Shown: positions 17,401 through 27,595, counted from the first letter of the stretch. The stretch is DNA of 64,000 nucleotides from Methylomonas rhizoryzae (GCF_008632455.1 NZ_CP043929.1:992001-1056000), one strand, 5' to 3'. Notes: generated by a model from the sequence alone, not told the origin. Translations and numbers: made by a program.

Positions 17401-20400
17401 TTGATTTCGTTTGCCCGTCAACCCTTCACCGCTTGCATGCCCGCATTACTCTCCCGAATTGTTTTCGCCGCCGGCCCGGCGGGCCGTGTTCAACGCGTTT
17501 TGTTAGCCGGTCTATGCGGGTTGGCCGCCGACGCGGCGTGGTGTCAAGCACCGCAAGCGGAGGAGTCGCCAACGGTTTTGCAGGAAATTGCGGTAGACGA
17601 GGCGACCGAACTGGAAACCGTAGTGGTGGAAGAGAAAGCCGCAACCAAACTCGGGCCATTGGAAGGTCTGCTGTTGGAAAAGGAGCAAATCCCCGGTAAC
17701 GTGCAATCCTTGAGCGGCGAGGAGATCAAGGCCTCGTTCGCCACCAGTATGGGCGATTTGCTGAACAGCCGGCTGCAGTCGATCAACGTCAACGATTACC
17801 AGGGCAATCCGTTTCAAATGGACATCAGTTTTCGCGGGTTTTCCGCGTCGCCGCAGCTTGGTACCCCGCAAGGCTTGTCGGTGTTCGTCGACGGGGTACG
17901 GGTCAACGAGCCGTTCGGCGACGTCGTCAATTGGGATTTGGTGCCGATGAATGCCTTGTCCGGCGTGGATGTGTTTCCCGGCTCCAACCCGCTATTCGGC
18001 TTGAATACTCTGGGCGGGGCGCTGTCGCTACGTACCAAGAACGGTTTCGACGATACCGGAACCTCGTTGCGCTTTACCGGCGGTTCCTGGGATAGAAAAA
18101 AAGGCGAATTGACCGCCGGTTGGAATAACGGCACCTTGGGCGGCTTTATCGCCTTTACCGGTTTCGACGAGGAAGGCTGGCGGCAAAACTCGCCGTCGCA
18201 AGTCAATCAAGGTTTCGCCCGCCTGGATTTACGTGGGGACAATTACGCGTTGCGCTTCAGCAGCTTGCTGGTCGGCAACGAATTGTTGGGCAACGGCTTG
18301 GTACCGACCAGTTTGTACCGGCAGGATCCGAGTGCCGTATTCACTTCGCCGGACGCGACCACTAACGAGCTGCAACAATTCACCTTGGGCGGCGAATTGT
18401 TTTTTAACGACGAGCTCAGTCTGACCGGACAAATTTATCGGCGCGACAGTAGCCGCCAGGCGGTAGCCGGGGATATTTACGAGGACTTTTCCGAGATGGA
18501 GGCCGGGGATTTGGACCGGCCGATGCAGGCGAACGGCACGCTGACCGGCGATCCGGTTTGTCTGTATCAGGACGTCAACCACGACGGCTTGCCGGATTAC
18601 GGCTTGGACCGCGACGGCGACGGCTACGTCGATAGCGGCACGCTGAACATGGAAAATTTGTCTCTAGCCGACAGCAACTATCTGGTTCGTTTGCCGTCGT
18701 TGAATTTTCCATGCAGCAAGGTCAAATACGACCGTACCAGCGGGCCGCGCGACGGTGCGGCCGGCGACAATACCGATCCGATTTCCACCGATCCCAGGCA
18801 TTCGCCCAGCGGGGTCGTCCAGGGTACGCCCATCGGTGTCATCAGCAAGACTGCGGTCGGTCAATTGACCGACGGCGCTTCCTTGCAATTGAACTGGAAC
18901 GGCAAACAGCATAAATTCATGTTCGGCGGTTCGATCGACGACGCCAATACCGATTTCGCCACCAGCCAGCGTTTGGCTCTGATAGACGCCAGCCATAGGG
19001 TGTACAGCGATCCGAGTGCACTGGATCCGATTTATACCGCCGGGCAGCAAGATATCGTCAACAATAGTTTTGCGGGCAAGTCGACTACTCTCAGCGCCTA
19101 TTTCAGCGAAACCTATTCGCCTTGGGACAACTTGCACTTGAGCGTATCGGGGCGCTTTAACCGCACCCGAGTCAAAAACCGCATGCGCGCCCGGACCCGG
19201 GCCGGTTTCGAAAGCTTGAGCGACATTCAAAACCTCAATCAATACCGGCCCAACGTCATCGTCTGTCCGTCGAACGATCCGGCTTCCTGCCCCAACGATC
19301 CGAATTATCAGGACCGTTCTTGGTTGTCCGACGTGTATTTGTCGCAAGATCCGTATTGGGGCTTGGGCCAATATTCGGAAACGCCGACCTCGGAAGTGTT
19401 CGACTATCTGTCGTTCAATCCGTCGGCCGGCATCAGCTATTTGCCGTTTAAAGACCAAGACGTGCCGTATCGGGACCTGAACCCGTTTTTCAACTGGAGC
19501 CAAGGTACCCGCACCCCGTCCAGCGTCGAATTGGGTTGTGCTTACGACGGTACCTTGGTCAGACAAACGCCGGGCGATCCCAATTCGCCGCTGATCCCGA
19601 AAAGCTTGGCATCGGTCGGCGGCGCTTGCACCCTGCCTACTGCCTTGTCCGGCGATCCGTATCTGCCGCAAATTTTCGCCGATTCGTATGAAGTCGGCTT
19701 GCGCGGTAAGGCCTTCGGCGATTGGAACTGGAATGCCGGTTTGTATCGCACCGATATTCGCGACGATATTTATTTGGTGGGCATCACCGCCGACCGCAGT
19801 TTTTTCGACAGCATAGGCGAAACCCGGCGGCAAGGCATCGAATTCGGCTTCAACGGCAAGGCCGGCATTGCCGACATCAGCGTCAATTACGGCTATACCG
19901 ATGCGACTTTTCAATCGCATTTGTTCATGCTCAGCGCACACAACAGCAGCGCAGCCGTGGTCAGCCCGGACGCCAGCTACGGCCAAGTGTTGTACGACGA
20001 GACCGGCCGCCCGCTACGGGCTTTGAACGATATGATAGAAGTGCGACCGGGCGACCGCATGCCGGGCATCCCGCTGCACAACATCAACGCTTCGTTAAAC
20101 TTGCACCTGACCGAGCAATGGCAATTCGGCATCACCATGGTGGCGCATTCCTCGTCGTACGCGCGCGGTAACGAAAACAACCAACACAGCCAGGGGGCTT
20201 ACGAATATTACTATGGCTTTAACGAGCAGGGCGAGCGGGTGTTGTTGAAAGGCCGGCAGTTCGCCGACGAGGGCAAAACGCCGGGTTACGTGGTGTTTCA
20301 TCTGAAAACCCGATACGAAGTCGGCAACGGTTTGGCATTTTTTGCCATGGTCAACAACCTGTTCGACCGCGAATACGCCACCGCCAGTCGGCTGGGGGTC

Positions 20401-20538
20401 AATCCGTTCTCGCCGTCTATTCGCGGCGCCGTGGGCGGCAGCGGTTGGAATTACAATTCCGCGGAATGGCTGAGCAGCACCTTCATCGGCCCCGGCGCGC
20501 CGCGCGCCTATTGGGCCGGGGTGGAGCTGAACTTTTAA
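17401..20538 (+). CDS. TonB-dependent outer-membrane receptor
   Basis: The protein has 1045 residues from TTG 17401, which has GAGGCGG upstream; the ATG at 17437 would give 1033. A signal peptide ends near AAWCQA, then a TonB-box-like ELETVVVEE. The plug domain (about 85-210) has VFVDGVRVNEPFG and a NPLFGLNTLGGALSL segment. The 22-strand barrel ends in the aromatic AGVELNF. An unusual extracellular-loop insert (about 380-420) holds Ca-binding-like DVNHDG and DRDGDG motifs. The substrate is unknown. A membrane-protein gene follows, and two exported proteins are encoded divergently. Confidence 0.9.
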   Translation: MISFARQPFTACMPALLSRIVFAAGPAGRVQRVLLAGLCGLAADAAWCQAPQAEESPTVLQEIAVDEATELETVVVEEKAATKLGPLEGLLLEKEQIPGNVQSLSGEEIKASFATSMGDLLNSRLQSINVNDYQGNPFQMDISFRGFSASPQLGTPQGLSVFVDGVRVNEPFGDVVNWDLVPMNALSGVDVFPGSNPLFGLNTLGGALSLRTKNGFDDTGTSLRFTGGSWDRKKGELTAGWNNGTLGGFIAFTGFDEEGWRQNSPSQVNQGFARLDLRGDNYALRFSSLLVGNELLGNGLVPTSLYRQDPSAVFTSPDATTNELQQFTLGGELFFNDELSLTGQIYRRDSSRQAVAGDIYEDFSEMEAGDLDRPMQANGTLTGDPVCLYQDVNHDGLPDYGLDRDGDGYVDSGTLNMENLSLADSNYLVRLPSLNFPCSKVKYDRTSGPRDGAAGDNTDPISTDPRHSPSGVVQGTPIGVISKTAVGQLTDGASLQLNWNGKQHKFMFGGSIDDANTDFATSQRLALIDASHRVYSDPSALDPIYTAGQQDIVNNSFAGKSTTLSAYFSETYSPWDNLHLSVSGRFNRTRVKNRMRARTRAGFESLSDIQNLNQYRPNVIVCPSNDPASCPNDPNYQDRSWLSDVYLSQDPYWGLGQYSETPTSEVFDYLSFNPSAGISYLPFKDQDVPYRDLNPFFNWSQGTRTPSSVELGCAYDGTLVRQTPGDPNSPLIPKSLASVGGACTLPTALSGDPYLPQIFADSYEVGLRGKAFGDWNWNAGLYRTDIRDDIYLVGITADRSFFDSIGETRRQGIEFGFNGKAGIADISVNYGYTDATFQSHLFMLSAHNSSAAVVSPDASYGQVLYDETGRPLRALNDMIEVRPGDRMPGIPLHNINASLNLHLTEQWQFGITMVAHSSSYARGNENNQHSQGAYEYYYGFNEQGERVLLKGRQFADEGKTPGYVVFHLKTRYEVGNGLAFFAMVNNLFDREYATASRLGVNPFSPSIRGAVGGSGWNYNSAEWLSSTFIGPGAPRAYWAGVELNF

Positions 20539-20618
20539 GCGCGTCCTGCATTGTGCCGGTTCGGGTTACCATAGCGCCGCTTTAAACCATCGAATAATCA
20601 GACACAAACAGGAGCAAC

Positions 20619-21008
20619 ATGGAGATTTTATTGATAGGCGCGGTCGCTTGCATGGCGGCCTTAATCGCATCGGCGTGGCTGATGACTTTCGCCCGCTGGT
20701 TTCCGATTCCGGGCATAGACGGAAAATTTCTGGTGGATTACAAAACCATGATCCGCGCCCACGTCGATTATGCGCTGATGGCCTTGTTCAACTTGGCTTT
20801 TTACGGCGTGGGCATCGATTTGCCGGTGTTCGCCTGTTGGTGCGTGGCAATCGGCGGCTTTGCCAATCCCACGGTATTCGTCATCGCCGCATTCGACCCG
20901 GATTTCTGGCAGAAAAATCATTGGCGGGTATACACCGCAATCAGCTTTGCGCTAACTACTATCGGTTTTATCGGAGTGGGCGCGGCGCTGTTGAGTCGCG
21001 CTTTGTAA
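20619..21008 (+). CDS. Small integral membrane protein of unknown function
   Basis: The protein has 129 residues with four hydrophobic spans (about 3-22, 50-67, 70-92 and 103-125). It begins after an AGGAGC ribosome-binding site. I do not recognise the family. It lies 80 bases downstream of the TonB receptor on the same strand and may be co-transcribed with it. Acidic and aromatic residues between spans 1 and 2 (GKFLVDYKTMIRAHVDY) are the most conserved-looking part. Confidence 0.7.
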   Translation: MEILLIGAVACMAALIASAWLMTFARWFPIPGIDGKFLVDYKTMIRAHVDYALMALFNLAFYGVGIDLPVFACWCVAIGGFANPTVFVIAAFDPDFWQKNHWRVYTAISFALTTIGFIGVGAALLSRAL

Positions 21009-21087
21009 CGGCCCCCCGGCGTTTCTAAAGGCTTGGAAGCGCAATGTACAAAGGCTTAGCACTCTTTCCGCTCGGGCGCACGCATGG

Positions 21088-23574
21088 CTAGCTCTCGGTT
21101 GACGAATGGTTTTTCAGGTAGGGTAAAAATTCCTGATCTTCGATCAACATATGTTTGGCGATGAGTTCGTGGACTAAAAATCCGAATAGTTCGCTGGTTC
21201 CTAATTCGCCGCGGCGAAACGCGGCTACGCGCTGCAGGGTTAACTCGCTAAGGCGCTTATGGCAGCTCGTGTGGTGCTCCAGATTGGGAAAGCCGATTTG
21301 GGCTAGCACGGTTTCTTCGTCGTGAAAATGCTGCTGCAGCGTTGCGACCAGATTGTTCAGAATGGCCGCGGCTTGCGGGGACGGGGTTTTGGCGATAGCG
21401 GCCGCTAATAAATCGTTCGCTAATTGGAACAAGGTTTCATGCTGATGATCGATTAATTCGTTGCCGGTTTTGTAGGTGTTGTTCCAGCTCAGTTTCACTA
21501 AGCCGGCCGGATAATGGGCGTTACTCGCCGCGGAACAGTCGGCGGCTTGTACTTGGTTGCGGCCGTGTTTTTTGGCGGCGTAAAGCGCTTGGTCGGCGCG
21601 TTTAAGCAGGACGTTCAAATTTTCCGGGCCATGATTCAGCGTTGCAACGCCGATCGAAATAGTGGCCCGCACCGGAATGTCGTCTTTGTTCGCCAAGTCG
21701 GCGGCGGATACCGCTATGCGCAAACGTTCGGCAATCTGTTTGCCTTCCTCGCAAGCGGTCTCCGGCAGAACCGCGGCAAACTCCTCGCCGCCCAGTCGGC
21801 CGACTTGGTCCGCTTCTCGCAAGGTTTGACGCAAAATGCCGGCCACTTGCTTGAGTACTTGATCGCCGGTGTCGTGACCGAATCTATCGTTGATCGCTTT
21901 AAAATAATCTATGTCCAGCATCAATAGCGTTAAGGCCGAGCCGTAGCGAACAGCACGGGCCAATTCGACTTCCGCCAATGCCATAAAATGCCGGCGGTTG
22001 GCGATTTCGGTTAAAAAGTCGGTATGCGCCTGGCGTTCCAGTTCGGCTTCCGTTTGCGAATGTTCTATGGCGATGGCGGCAAGGTTGGCCGCGCTTTCTA
22101 TCAGTTCCAAGTCCTGCTCGCTCGGCGCCTGCGGATGATGGTGATAGATTCCGAAGGTGCCGAGTATCCGGCCTTTGGACGATAAAATCGGTTCGGACCA
22201 GCAGGCCGCTAACTTGGCCGATGCGGCCAGTTCTTTATAAGGCGCCCAGTAAGGGTGGGTTTGAATATTCTCCACGATGACTCGTTTGCGGGTGGCGACC
22301 GCGCTGCCGCAAGAACCTACGCCGACGCCAGTGCTGATGCCGTTAATCGCCTCGTTGTAAAACTCCGGCAAACTGGGTGCGGCACCGTGTATCAGGTGTT
22401 GGCCGTCCCGGTCCAGTAACAGGATGGAGCACAGCATCCCCGGGTTTTCGGCTTCCAAATTGTGCACGATGTCCAGCAAAATCTGCGGTAACGATGCGCC
22501 GGTAGCAATTAATTCCAGGGTCGATTTTCGGGCTTGATCGTGCTGTTCGGCGCGCCAACGGTCGGTGATGTCGTGAAAGCTGACCAAGCGGCGGTTGCCG
22601 ACCCAATTGACGATCATGTCCACCCGCCGAATCGAGCCGTCCTTGCATGTCACCGAAGCTTCCAGTTGCGGCGGCTTGAGGCCTTTAGAGCGAGCCTCGG
22701 CGGTTTCCTGCACCCACTTGGCGACGACTTGGTTACGGTAGTTTTCGTCCGGGTAAGCCAGCCGGTACCAATGCTCTATCGTGGGAATGTCGGTTAAGTT
22801 GTAACCAAACAAATCGATAAAGCGTTCATTGATGTACTCTATTTGGCCGTTCACATTCGACCAGCCTATGCCGATGGGCGAAGAATCCAAGATGGCCTGG
22901 AGTTGTATCCGGCTGTCGCGTAGTGCATCCGCCGTTCGCTCCCGTTCCTCGATTTCGGCCAATAATTGCCGGTTCGTTTCAGTGAGTTCGGCGGTGCGCC
23001 GGGCGACGTGGCGGGACAGATTTTCATTCAAGTCCGCAAGACGCTTTTCGGTGTCCCTCTGTTTTAAGCGGTTCAAACCGTTGCCGGCCAACATTTGCGC
23101 CAACTGCACGTAGAAGTTCATGATAGGTTTGATACGCTCGCGCTCAATGATAGGCACGGCCCGAATCGCCGTAAGATATTCCGCCTCGTCGAAACCCATT
23201 TGTTGCGCTTGTTTGCGAAAAAACTCCAAATCGGGCGGCTCGTGCAGCACCTGGCCGAAATGTAAGGTCGCCAATGACCGGCCTTCCACGATGATAGGCG
23301 TGGCGTAATCGAATAGACCGTTAGTGCATGCGCAGCCGCAGTATTGACCTTCCGCCACGCTGTCCGCCAAGGCGCAGTTGCTTTGTTGGCAGCGCTCCAA
23401 GGTTCGCGGGGTGGCGCGGTGAAAATCCGTGCAGACTTTTTGCCAGCCGGCCGCGCTGATAATCTGATTGTCGGTGTCGATCAAACCATGAAGTATGCCG
23501 GTCGCTTCATATAACGATTGCAGCAAACTGTGAAACTGTTCGATGTCGACCAAGTCGGAAAAGCGGTAGTTCAT
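21088..23574 (-). CDS. PocR-PAS-GAF-GGDEF-haemerythrin signalling protein (diguanylate cyclase)
   Basis: The protein has 828 residues and is cytoplasmic. Domains in order: PocR-type sensor (about 5-165, Cys-rich CQQSNCAL and YCGCAC), coiled coil (175-225), PAS (225-345), GAF (355-500), GGDEF (515-675, active-site GRLGGEEFA, substrate loop DIDYFKAINDRFGHDTGD) and bacteriohaemerythrin (about 690-825, ELIDHQHETLF, HFHDEE, HTSCHK). It should make c-di-GMP in response to small ligands or O2. The haemerythrin fused to the cyclase output makes O2 or redox control likely. It is monocistronic. Confidence 0.9.
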   Translation of the reverse strand: MNYRFSDLVDIEQFHSLLQSLYEATGILHGLIDTDNQIISAAGWQKVCTDFHRATPRTLERCQQSNCALADSVAEGQYCGCACTNGLFDYATPIIVEGRSLATLHFGQVLHEPPDLEFFRKQAQQMGFDEAEYLTAIRAVPIIERERIKPIMNFYVQLAQMLAGNGLNRLKQRDTEKRLADLNENLSRHVARRTAELTETNRQLLAEIEERERTADALRDSRIQLQAILDSSPIGIGWSNVNGQIEYINERFIDLFGYNLTDIPTIEHWYRLAYPDENYRNQVVAKWVQETAEARSKGLKPPQLEASVTCKDGSIRRVDMIVNWVGNRRLVSFHDITDRWRAEQHDQARKSTLELIATGASLPQILLDIVHNLEAENPGMLCSILLLDRDGQHLIHGAAPSLPEFYNEAINGISTGVGVGSCGSAVATRKRVIVENIQTHPYWAPYKELAASAKLAACWSEPILSSKGRILGTFGIYHHHPQAPSEQDLELIESAANLAAIAIEHSQTEAELERQAHTDFLTEIANRRHFMALAEVELARAVRYGSALTLLMLDIDYFKAINDRFGHDTGDQVLKQVAGILRQTLREADQVGRLGGEEFAAVLPETACEEGKQIAERLRIAVSAADLANKDDIPVRATISIGVATLNHGPENLNVLLKRADQALYAAKKHGRNQVQAADCSAASNAHYPAGLVKLSWNNTYKTGNELIDHQHETLFQLANDLLAAAIAKTPSPQAAAILNNLVATLQQHFHDEETVLAQIGFPNLEHHTSCHKRLSELTLQRVAAFRRGELGTSELFGFLVHELIAKHMLIEDQEFLPYLKNHSSTES

Positions 23575-23813
23575 CGATATGTTGTTGATGCCATGGTTTG
23601 AGAGAGGGGGTACGTTGTGATTATCGGCGGGAATGCGCCTTTAATACAAAATTGCGAAACATAGTGTGAAGGCGTTTGAAAAATAAGCTGCAGCTATCAT
23701 AGCGTCAATGTTGTTAAACCGTAACGAATGGGTGGCCCCACGGCGTCTTTCCATGTGCTGACGATTTTAGCTTGGCCGTTGCGGCAAGGTTGCTGCCATT
23801 CGAGAAGTGCCGG

Positions 23814-26093
23814 TCATGGTGGGCTTAACCAATAGCGGCGTTGCGAAGCGCGCCAAGTTTGCATGTCCAGATGGTTGCCGGTTACGGAGGCTACAATCGC
23901 ACCGCTCCGGCCGGTGATCAATACGGAAGCGCCCAATTGTTGGTAGCGGGCATTAACGGCAGGATGCGGAAAGCCGAAACGGTTGGCGTGACCTGCCGGA
24001 ATGAGTACCCAAGCCGGTTTGATTTGCTGCAAAAATGCCGGGCTCGAAGAGGTTTTGCTGCCGTGGTGCGGGGCAATCAAAATAGTGCTGGCCAGGCTGC
24101 CGCCATAGCCGCTTGTCAAACTATCCTCGGCTGCGCGTTCGATGTCGCCGCTGAACAATACGCCAAAGTGCGGGCCGTTGATTTGCAAGACGCAAGAGTT
24201 GTCGTTTTCCGAGGCAAAGGGGTGTTCCAGCGGGCCAAGCATGCGAAAGCCAATCCCGTTCCATTCCCACTGCTGGCCGGCGCGGCAATAGCGACCGCGC
24301 TGTTGTTTGGCCCAATAAGGGGCGCTACTGTAGATGGTGTCGACCGGCATCTCGGCCAGTAAAGAGGCGGTGCCTCCGCTATGGTCATTGTCGGCGTGGC
24401 TTACTATTAGCGTGTCGATTCGGCGGATTCCGCGGTAACGCAAATACGGCAAGACCACGCTTTCGCCCATGTCGGCCTGTTCGGAGAAACGCGGGCCGGT
24501 ATCGAAGACCAGTACGTGCTCCGAGGTTTCCAGCACGGCCGACAGACCTTGGCCGACATCTAACACGCTTAAGCGAAAATCGCCATGTTGCGGTAGGTCG
24601 CGTGTCGGAAACAGCAGCGGCAGGCAAAACACCGCGCACCAGTGCCGGCCCGGCAAGCCGCGCGGTGCCAAGGCTAAAGCGACGCCGGCCAGTGCGCATG
24701 CGAGCGCGAAGGACGACGGCGCCGGCAGTGAGACACTGGCGGCGGGAATGGTAGCCAACAGGTTTAGCGCATCGCATAAGCCATTGATGATAAAACCAAG
24801 CGGCCAAAGCAAAACGCCGGCTAATTCGCTGGATAGCAAGCCTAGAGCGGCTGCCGATAACGCAACCGGGGTGACGATTAAGCCGACCAGTGGGACCGCC
24901 AACGCGTTGGCAATGGGGGCGATCAGCGAGGTTTGCTGAAAAAACAGAATCAATAGCGGCGTCAAGCCGGCCGCCATGGCGATATGTAGCGTAACGGCGC
25001 GCCGCCAAGCCGAATCCGGTACCAAACGTCCGCCGGATATATACAGCAAGCAAGCGACGGCGGCGAACGATAGCCAGAAACCGGGCGAAATCACGGCCAA
25101 CGGATCGAAAGCGGTGACGGCAACCAAGGCCAAACAAAGGGTGCGGCTCGCCGAACTATGCCGCTGCCAAGCCAAGGCCAGCAGGGCTATGCTTAACATG
25201 ACCAGGGCGCGTTGTACCGGTATGGTCAAGCCGGCTAAGCCGGCGTAGAGCAAGGCCGCCGACCATGCCGCCGCTGCCGCGATTGCGGGAGGCGCTAGTT
25301 TGCCGGGCCCCAGCCAAGCGGCGGCCCGGCCGGCGGCCCAAAACACCAGGCCGGCGATCAGGCTGACATGGGCGCCCGAGATGACCATGAGATGAATCAC
25401 GCCGGTGCGGCGGAACAGCTGCCATTGCGGACGATCGATTTGTTGCTGATCGCCTATCGTCAGCGCTTTGACGATGCCTAAACCAGCCTCGGCCGGCATG
25501 GCGAGATCGAGGTTGTCGGAAATGCGCTGCCGCCAGGCGGCTAGCGTTCTGGTCGGCGAGAACGGCGGGGATGTTACGTGTGCCGCGGTCGGGTTGGTTC
25601 GCACGTAACCTGTGGCGTCTATCCCGTTGGCGAACAGCCAGGCCTCGTAGTCGAAGCCGCCGGGATTGCTGCGTCCGTGCGGGGCTTTCAGGCGTACTGT
25701 CAATGCCCAACTTTGTCCGCCTTTTAGCAGGGGAGTAGGTTCGTACCAGCTGAGACGAATTTTTCCGGGAATGCCGGGCGCGGCTTTCAGCACCGCGAAT
25801 TCGAAGCTGATCCTATGCTGATCGATGCGCGGCAAGTCGGCAATATAGCCCTCAATGCGAACATCACGGCCTTCCCATTGTGCATCCAAACGCTGGGCCA
25901 AGCGCCAGTGGCCGAATAACGACGCCCACAATATTGCCGACAACAACGCACACCCCCAGTGTCGCAAGCCTAGCCGGGTGCGGCCGAACGTGAAAGTCAA
26001 GGCGCACAGCGCTAGAGCTTCCGGCACATCCGGCAAGCGGGTCAATTGTTGTACCCAGGCTATCCCGGCTACGAAGGCGAGCGACCACCACAT
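23814..26093 (-). CDS. comEC: DNA internalisation-related competence protein ComEC/Rec2
   Basis: The protein has 759 residues. An N-terminal DUF4131 region with membrane spans is followed by the multi-spanning Competence domain (about 210-480) and a C-terminal metallo-beta-lactamase domain (about 505-740, SHADNDHSGGT, FSGDIE, APHHGSKTSSSP). ComEC forms the inner-membrane channel for single-stranded DNA uptake. The length is normal and the reading frame intact. It is divergent from the PepSY gene by 91 bases. Confidence 0.93.
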   Translation of the reverse strand: MWWSLAFVAGIAWVQQLTRLPDVPEALALCALTFTFGRTRLGLRHWGCALLSAILWASLFGHWRLAQRLDAQWEGRDVRIEGYIADLPRIDQHRISFEFAVLKAAPGIPGKIRLSWYEPTPLLKGGQSWALTVRLKAPHGRSNPGGFDYEAWLFANGIDATGYVRTNPTAAHVTSPPFSPTRTLAAWRQRISDNLDLAMPAEAGLGIVKALTIGDQQQIDRPQWQLFRRTGVIHLMVISGAHVSLIAGLVFWAAGRAAAWLGPGKLAPPAIAAAAAWSAALLYAGLAGLTIPVQRALVMLSIALLALAWQRHSSASRTLCLALVAVTAFDPLAVISPGFWLSFAAVACLLYISGGRLVPDSAWRRAVTLHIAMAAGLTPLLILFFQQTSLIAPIANALAVPLVGLIVTPVALSAAALGLLSSELAGVLLWPLGFIINGLCDALNLLATIPAASVSLPAPSSFALACALAGVALALAPRGLPGRHWCAVFCLPLLFPTRDLPQHGDFRLSVLDVGQGLSAVLETSEHVLVFDTGPRFSEQADMGESVVLPYLRYRGIRRIDTLIVSHADNDHSGGTASLLAEMPVDTIYSSAPYWAKQQRGRYCRAGQQWEWNGIGFRMLGPLEHPFASENDNSCVLQINGPHFGVLFSGDIERAAEDSLTSGYGGSLASTILIAPHHGSKTSSSPAFLQQIKPAWVLIPAGHANRFGFPHPAVNARYQQLGASVLITGRSGAIVASVTGNHLDMQTWRASQRRYWLSPP

Positions 26094-26184
26094 GGGGTTG
26101 CGGTGTCAGCGCATCTCCGGAGAATTTTGCGCGGCTAGGCTGCGTTTTGTACACTGGCGGATTTTATTAACCGGTTGCTTATTC

Positions 26185-27513
26185 ATGTCGTTCAACCTGC
26201 CTCACAATTTGCTGCGTAAGATTTGGCGTCAATCTCATGTGTTTTTAGCCTTGGCGGTCGGGCTGTTGTTTGTACTGCAGGGAATTACCGGCAGCTTCAG
26301 CGTTTACCGGGAAGAGTTGGATAAGCTGTTCAATCCCGAGCTGCATGTCGAGGCCAAGGCGAATCAGTTTTTGCCGTTAGATACAATATTAGCGGAAATT
26401 CGAAAAGCCCACCCGGATAGACACGGTTCTTGGGTCTTGGAAATGCCGGTAAGTTCTGACGGTGTGCTGACGGCCTGGTTCGAAAAACCGCGCGAAAGCG
26501 TAGATCTGTGGTACGCACCGCTGATGGTTGCGGTGGATCCTTATACGGGGCGGGTGCTCGCCAATCGGTTTTGGGGGCAAACCTTGACTACCTGGGTGGC
26601 CGATTGGCACAGCCATTGGTTATTGGACGCGGCCGGCAGAGTTTGGGTGGCACGTTTGGCTGTACTGCTGATGCTATCCGTGCTCAGTGGCTTGTGCCTG
26701 TGGTGGCCGGGACGGAGCAATTTGCTCAAGGCGTTGCGCCTACGCCACGATGCGGGTTTGATGCGCTTATTAATGGACAGCCATCGGCTGCTGGGACTTA
26801 CGAGCGCGATTTTGCTATTGCTGCTGGCATTTACCGGTTTTCATCTGGCCAATCCGGCATTGTTGGAGGCGTGGACCGGGGCTGGCGGCATGGGGCACGG
26901 CGATGCCGGGCCGAATGTCCGCAGTACCGCGGTGCCTAACGGCAGACCGATTTCAGTTGAGGAAGCGGTATTGGTCGCCCGCGGCCTGTTTCCGAGTTCC
27001 GAATTGCGGCGAGTCACTACCCCGGCCGGAGAATTGGGAACTTACAAAGTCAATTTGCGGCAGCGGCGCGAACTCAATCAACGCCACTCGTTTACTACGG
27101 TGTGGATAGACCGGTGGAGCGGGCAGATTCGCGCGGTCAACAATCCGATTTTATACACGCCCGGCCAGACCTTCACCACCTGGCAATGGCCGCTACATAC
27201 CGGCGAGGCCTTCGGTAGCGGGGGGCGTTTGTTATGGTTTTTGCTGGGGTTCGTACCGTTGTTGCTGTGGACTAGCGGCGTTGCCCACTGGTTATACCGC
27301 CACGGGCACTTGCAGGATAAAGCCGTCCGGCCGGGCTTGTGGGCGCGAGCTTTGCCGGCCAGGCTGTTAAATGCGGGTAAAAATCTAATTTTGCTGCTGT
27401 TGACTTGGTGGAATGGTTGTAAATACCTGACACGTTGGGCGGTCGCATCCGGTGCGCGCCGATTTCGGGTTTTCGCCGCGCAGTGTAGAGAGCGCTTAAA
27501 CCGTGGCGAATAA
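26185..27513 (+). CDS. PepSY-associated TM (PiuB-type) membrane protein
   Basis: The protein has 442 residues from ATG 26185 (MSFNLPHNLLRKIWRQSH); the open frame extends upstream into comEC but without family match. Four main membrane spans are visible: about 16-40 (FLALAVGLLFVLQGITGSF), 155-175, 195-215 and 350-375. Two PepSY-type periplasmic segments lie between them. PepSY-TM proteins are often iron-regulated and reduce or process siderophores at the inner membrane. Here no receptor gene is directly adjacent. Confidence 0.85.
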   Translation: MSFNLPHNLLRKIWRQSHVFLALAVGLLFVLQGITGSFSVYREELDKLFNPELHVEAKANQFLPLDTILAEIRKAHPDRHGSWVLEMPVSSDGVLTAWFEKPRESVDLWYAPLMVAVDPYTGRVLANRFWGQTLTTWVADWHSHWLLDAAGRVWVARLAVLLMLSVLSGLCLWWPGRSNLLKALRLRHDAGLMRLLMDSHRLLGLTSAILLLLLAFTGFHLANPALLEAWTGAGGMGHGDAGPNVRSTAVPNGRPISVEEAVLVARGLFPSSELRRVTTPAGELGTYKVNLRQRRELNQRHSFTTVWIDRWSGQIRAVNNPILYTPGQTFTTWQWPLHTGEAFGSGGRLLWFLLGFVPLLLWTSGVAHWLYRHGHLQDKAVRPGLWARALPARLLNAGKNLILLLLTWWNGCKYLTRWAVASGARRFRVFAAQCRERLNRGE

Positions 27514-27541
27514 AGCGGACCGTACTGCCATTTCATCAAAA

Positions 27542-27586
27542 TCTCAAGGACAAGAGCAGCGCTTAGCCTGAATCTTGTCCTTGAGA
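27542..27586 (-). terminator. Terminator between convergent PepSY and RTX genes
   Basis: Perfect 13-bp arms TCTCAAGGACAAG (27542-27554) and CTTGTCCTTGAGA (27574-27586) enclose a 19-base loop. On the minus strand the stem is followed by TTTTG, so it best terminates the RTX gene. It may act on both strands. Confidence 0.7.
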
Positions 27587-27595
27587 GCTAAGGCA

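Noticed and set aside
18664..19986. 440-codon minus-strand open frame inside the TonB receptor gene
   Set aside because: It is antisense to a continuous receptor frame with plug and barrel motifs and matches no protein family; it is a shadow of GC-rich third positions.
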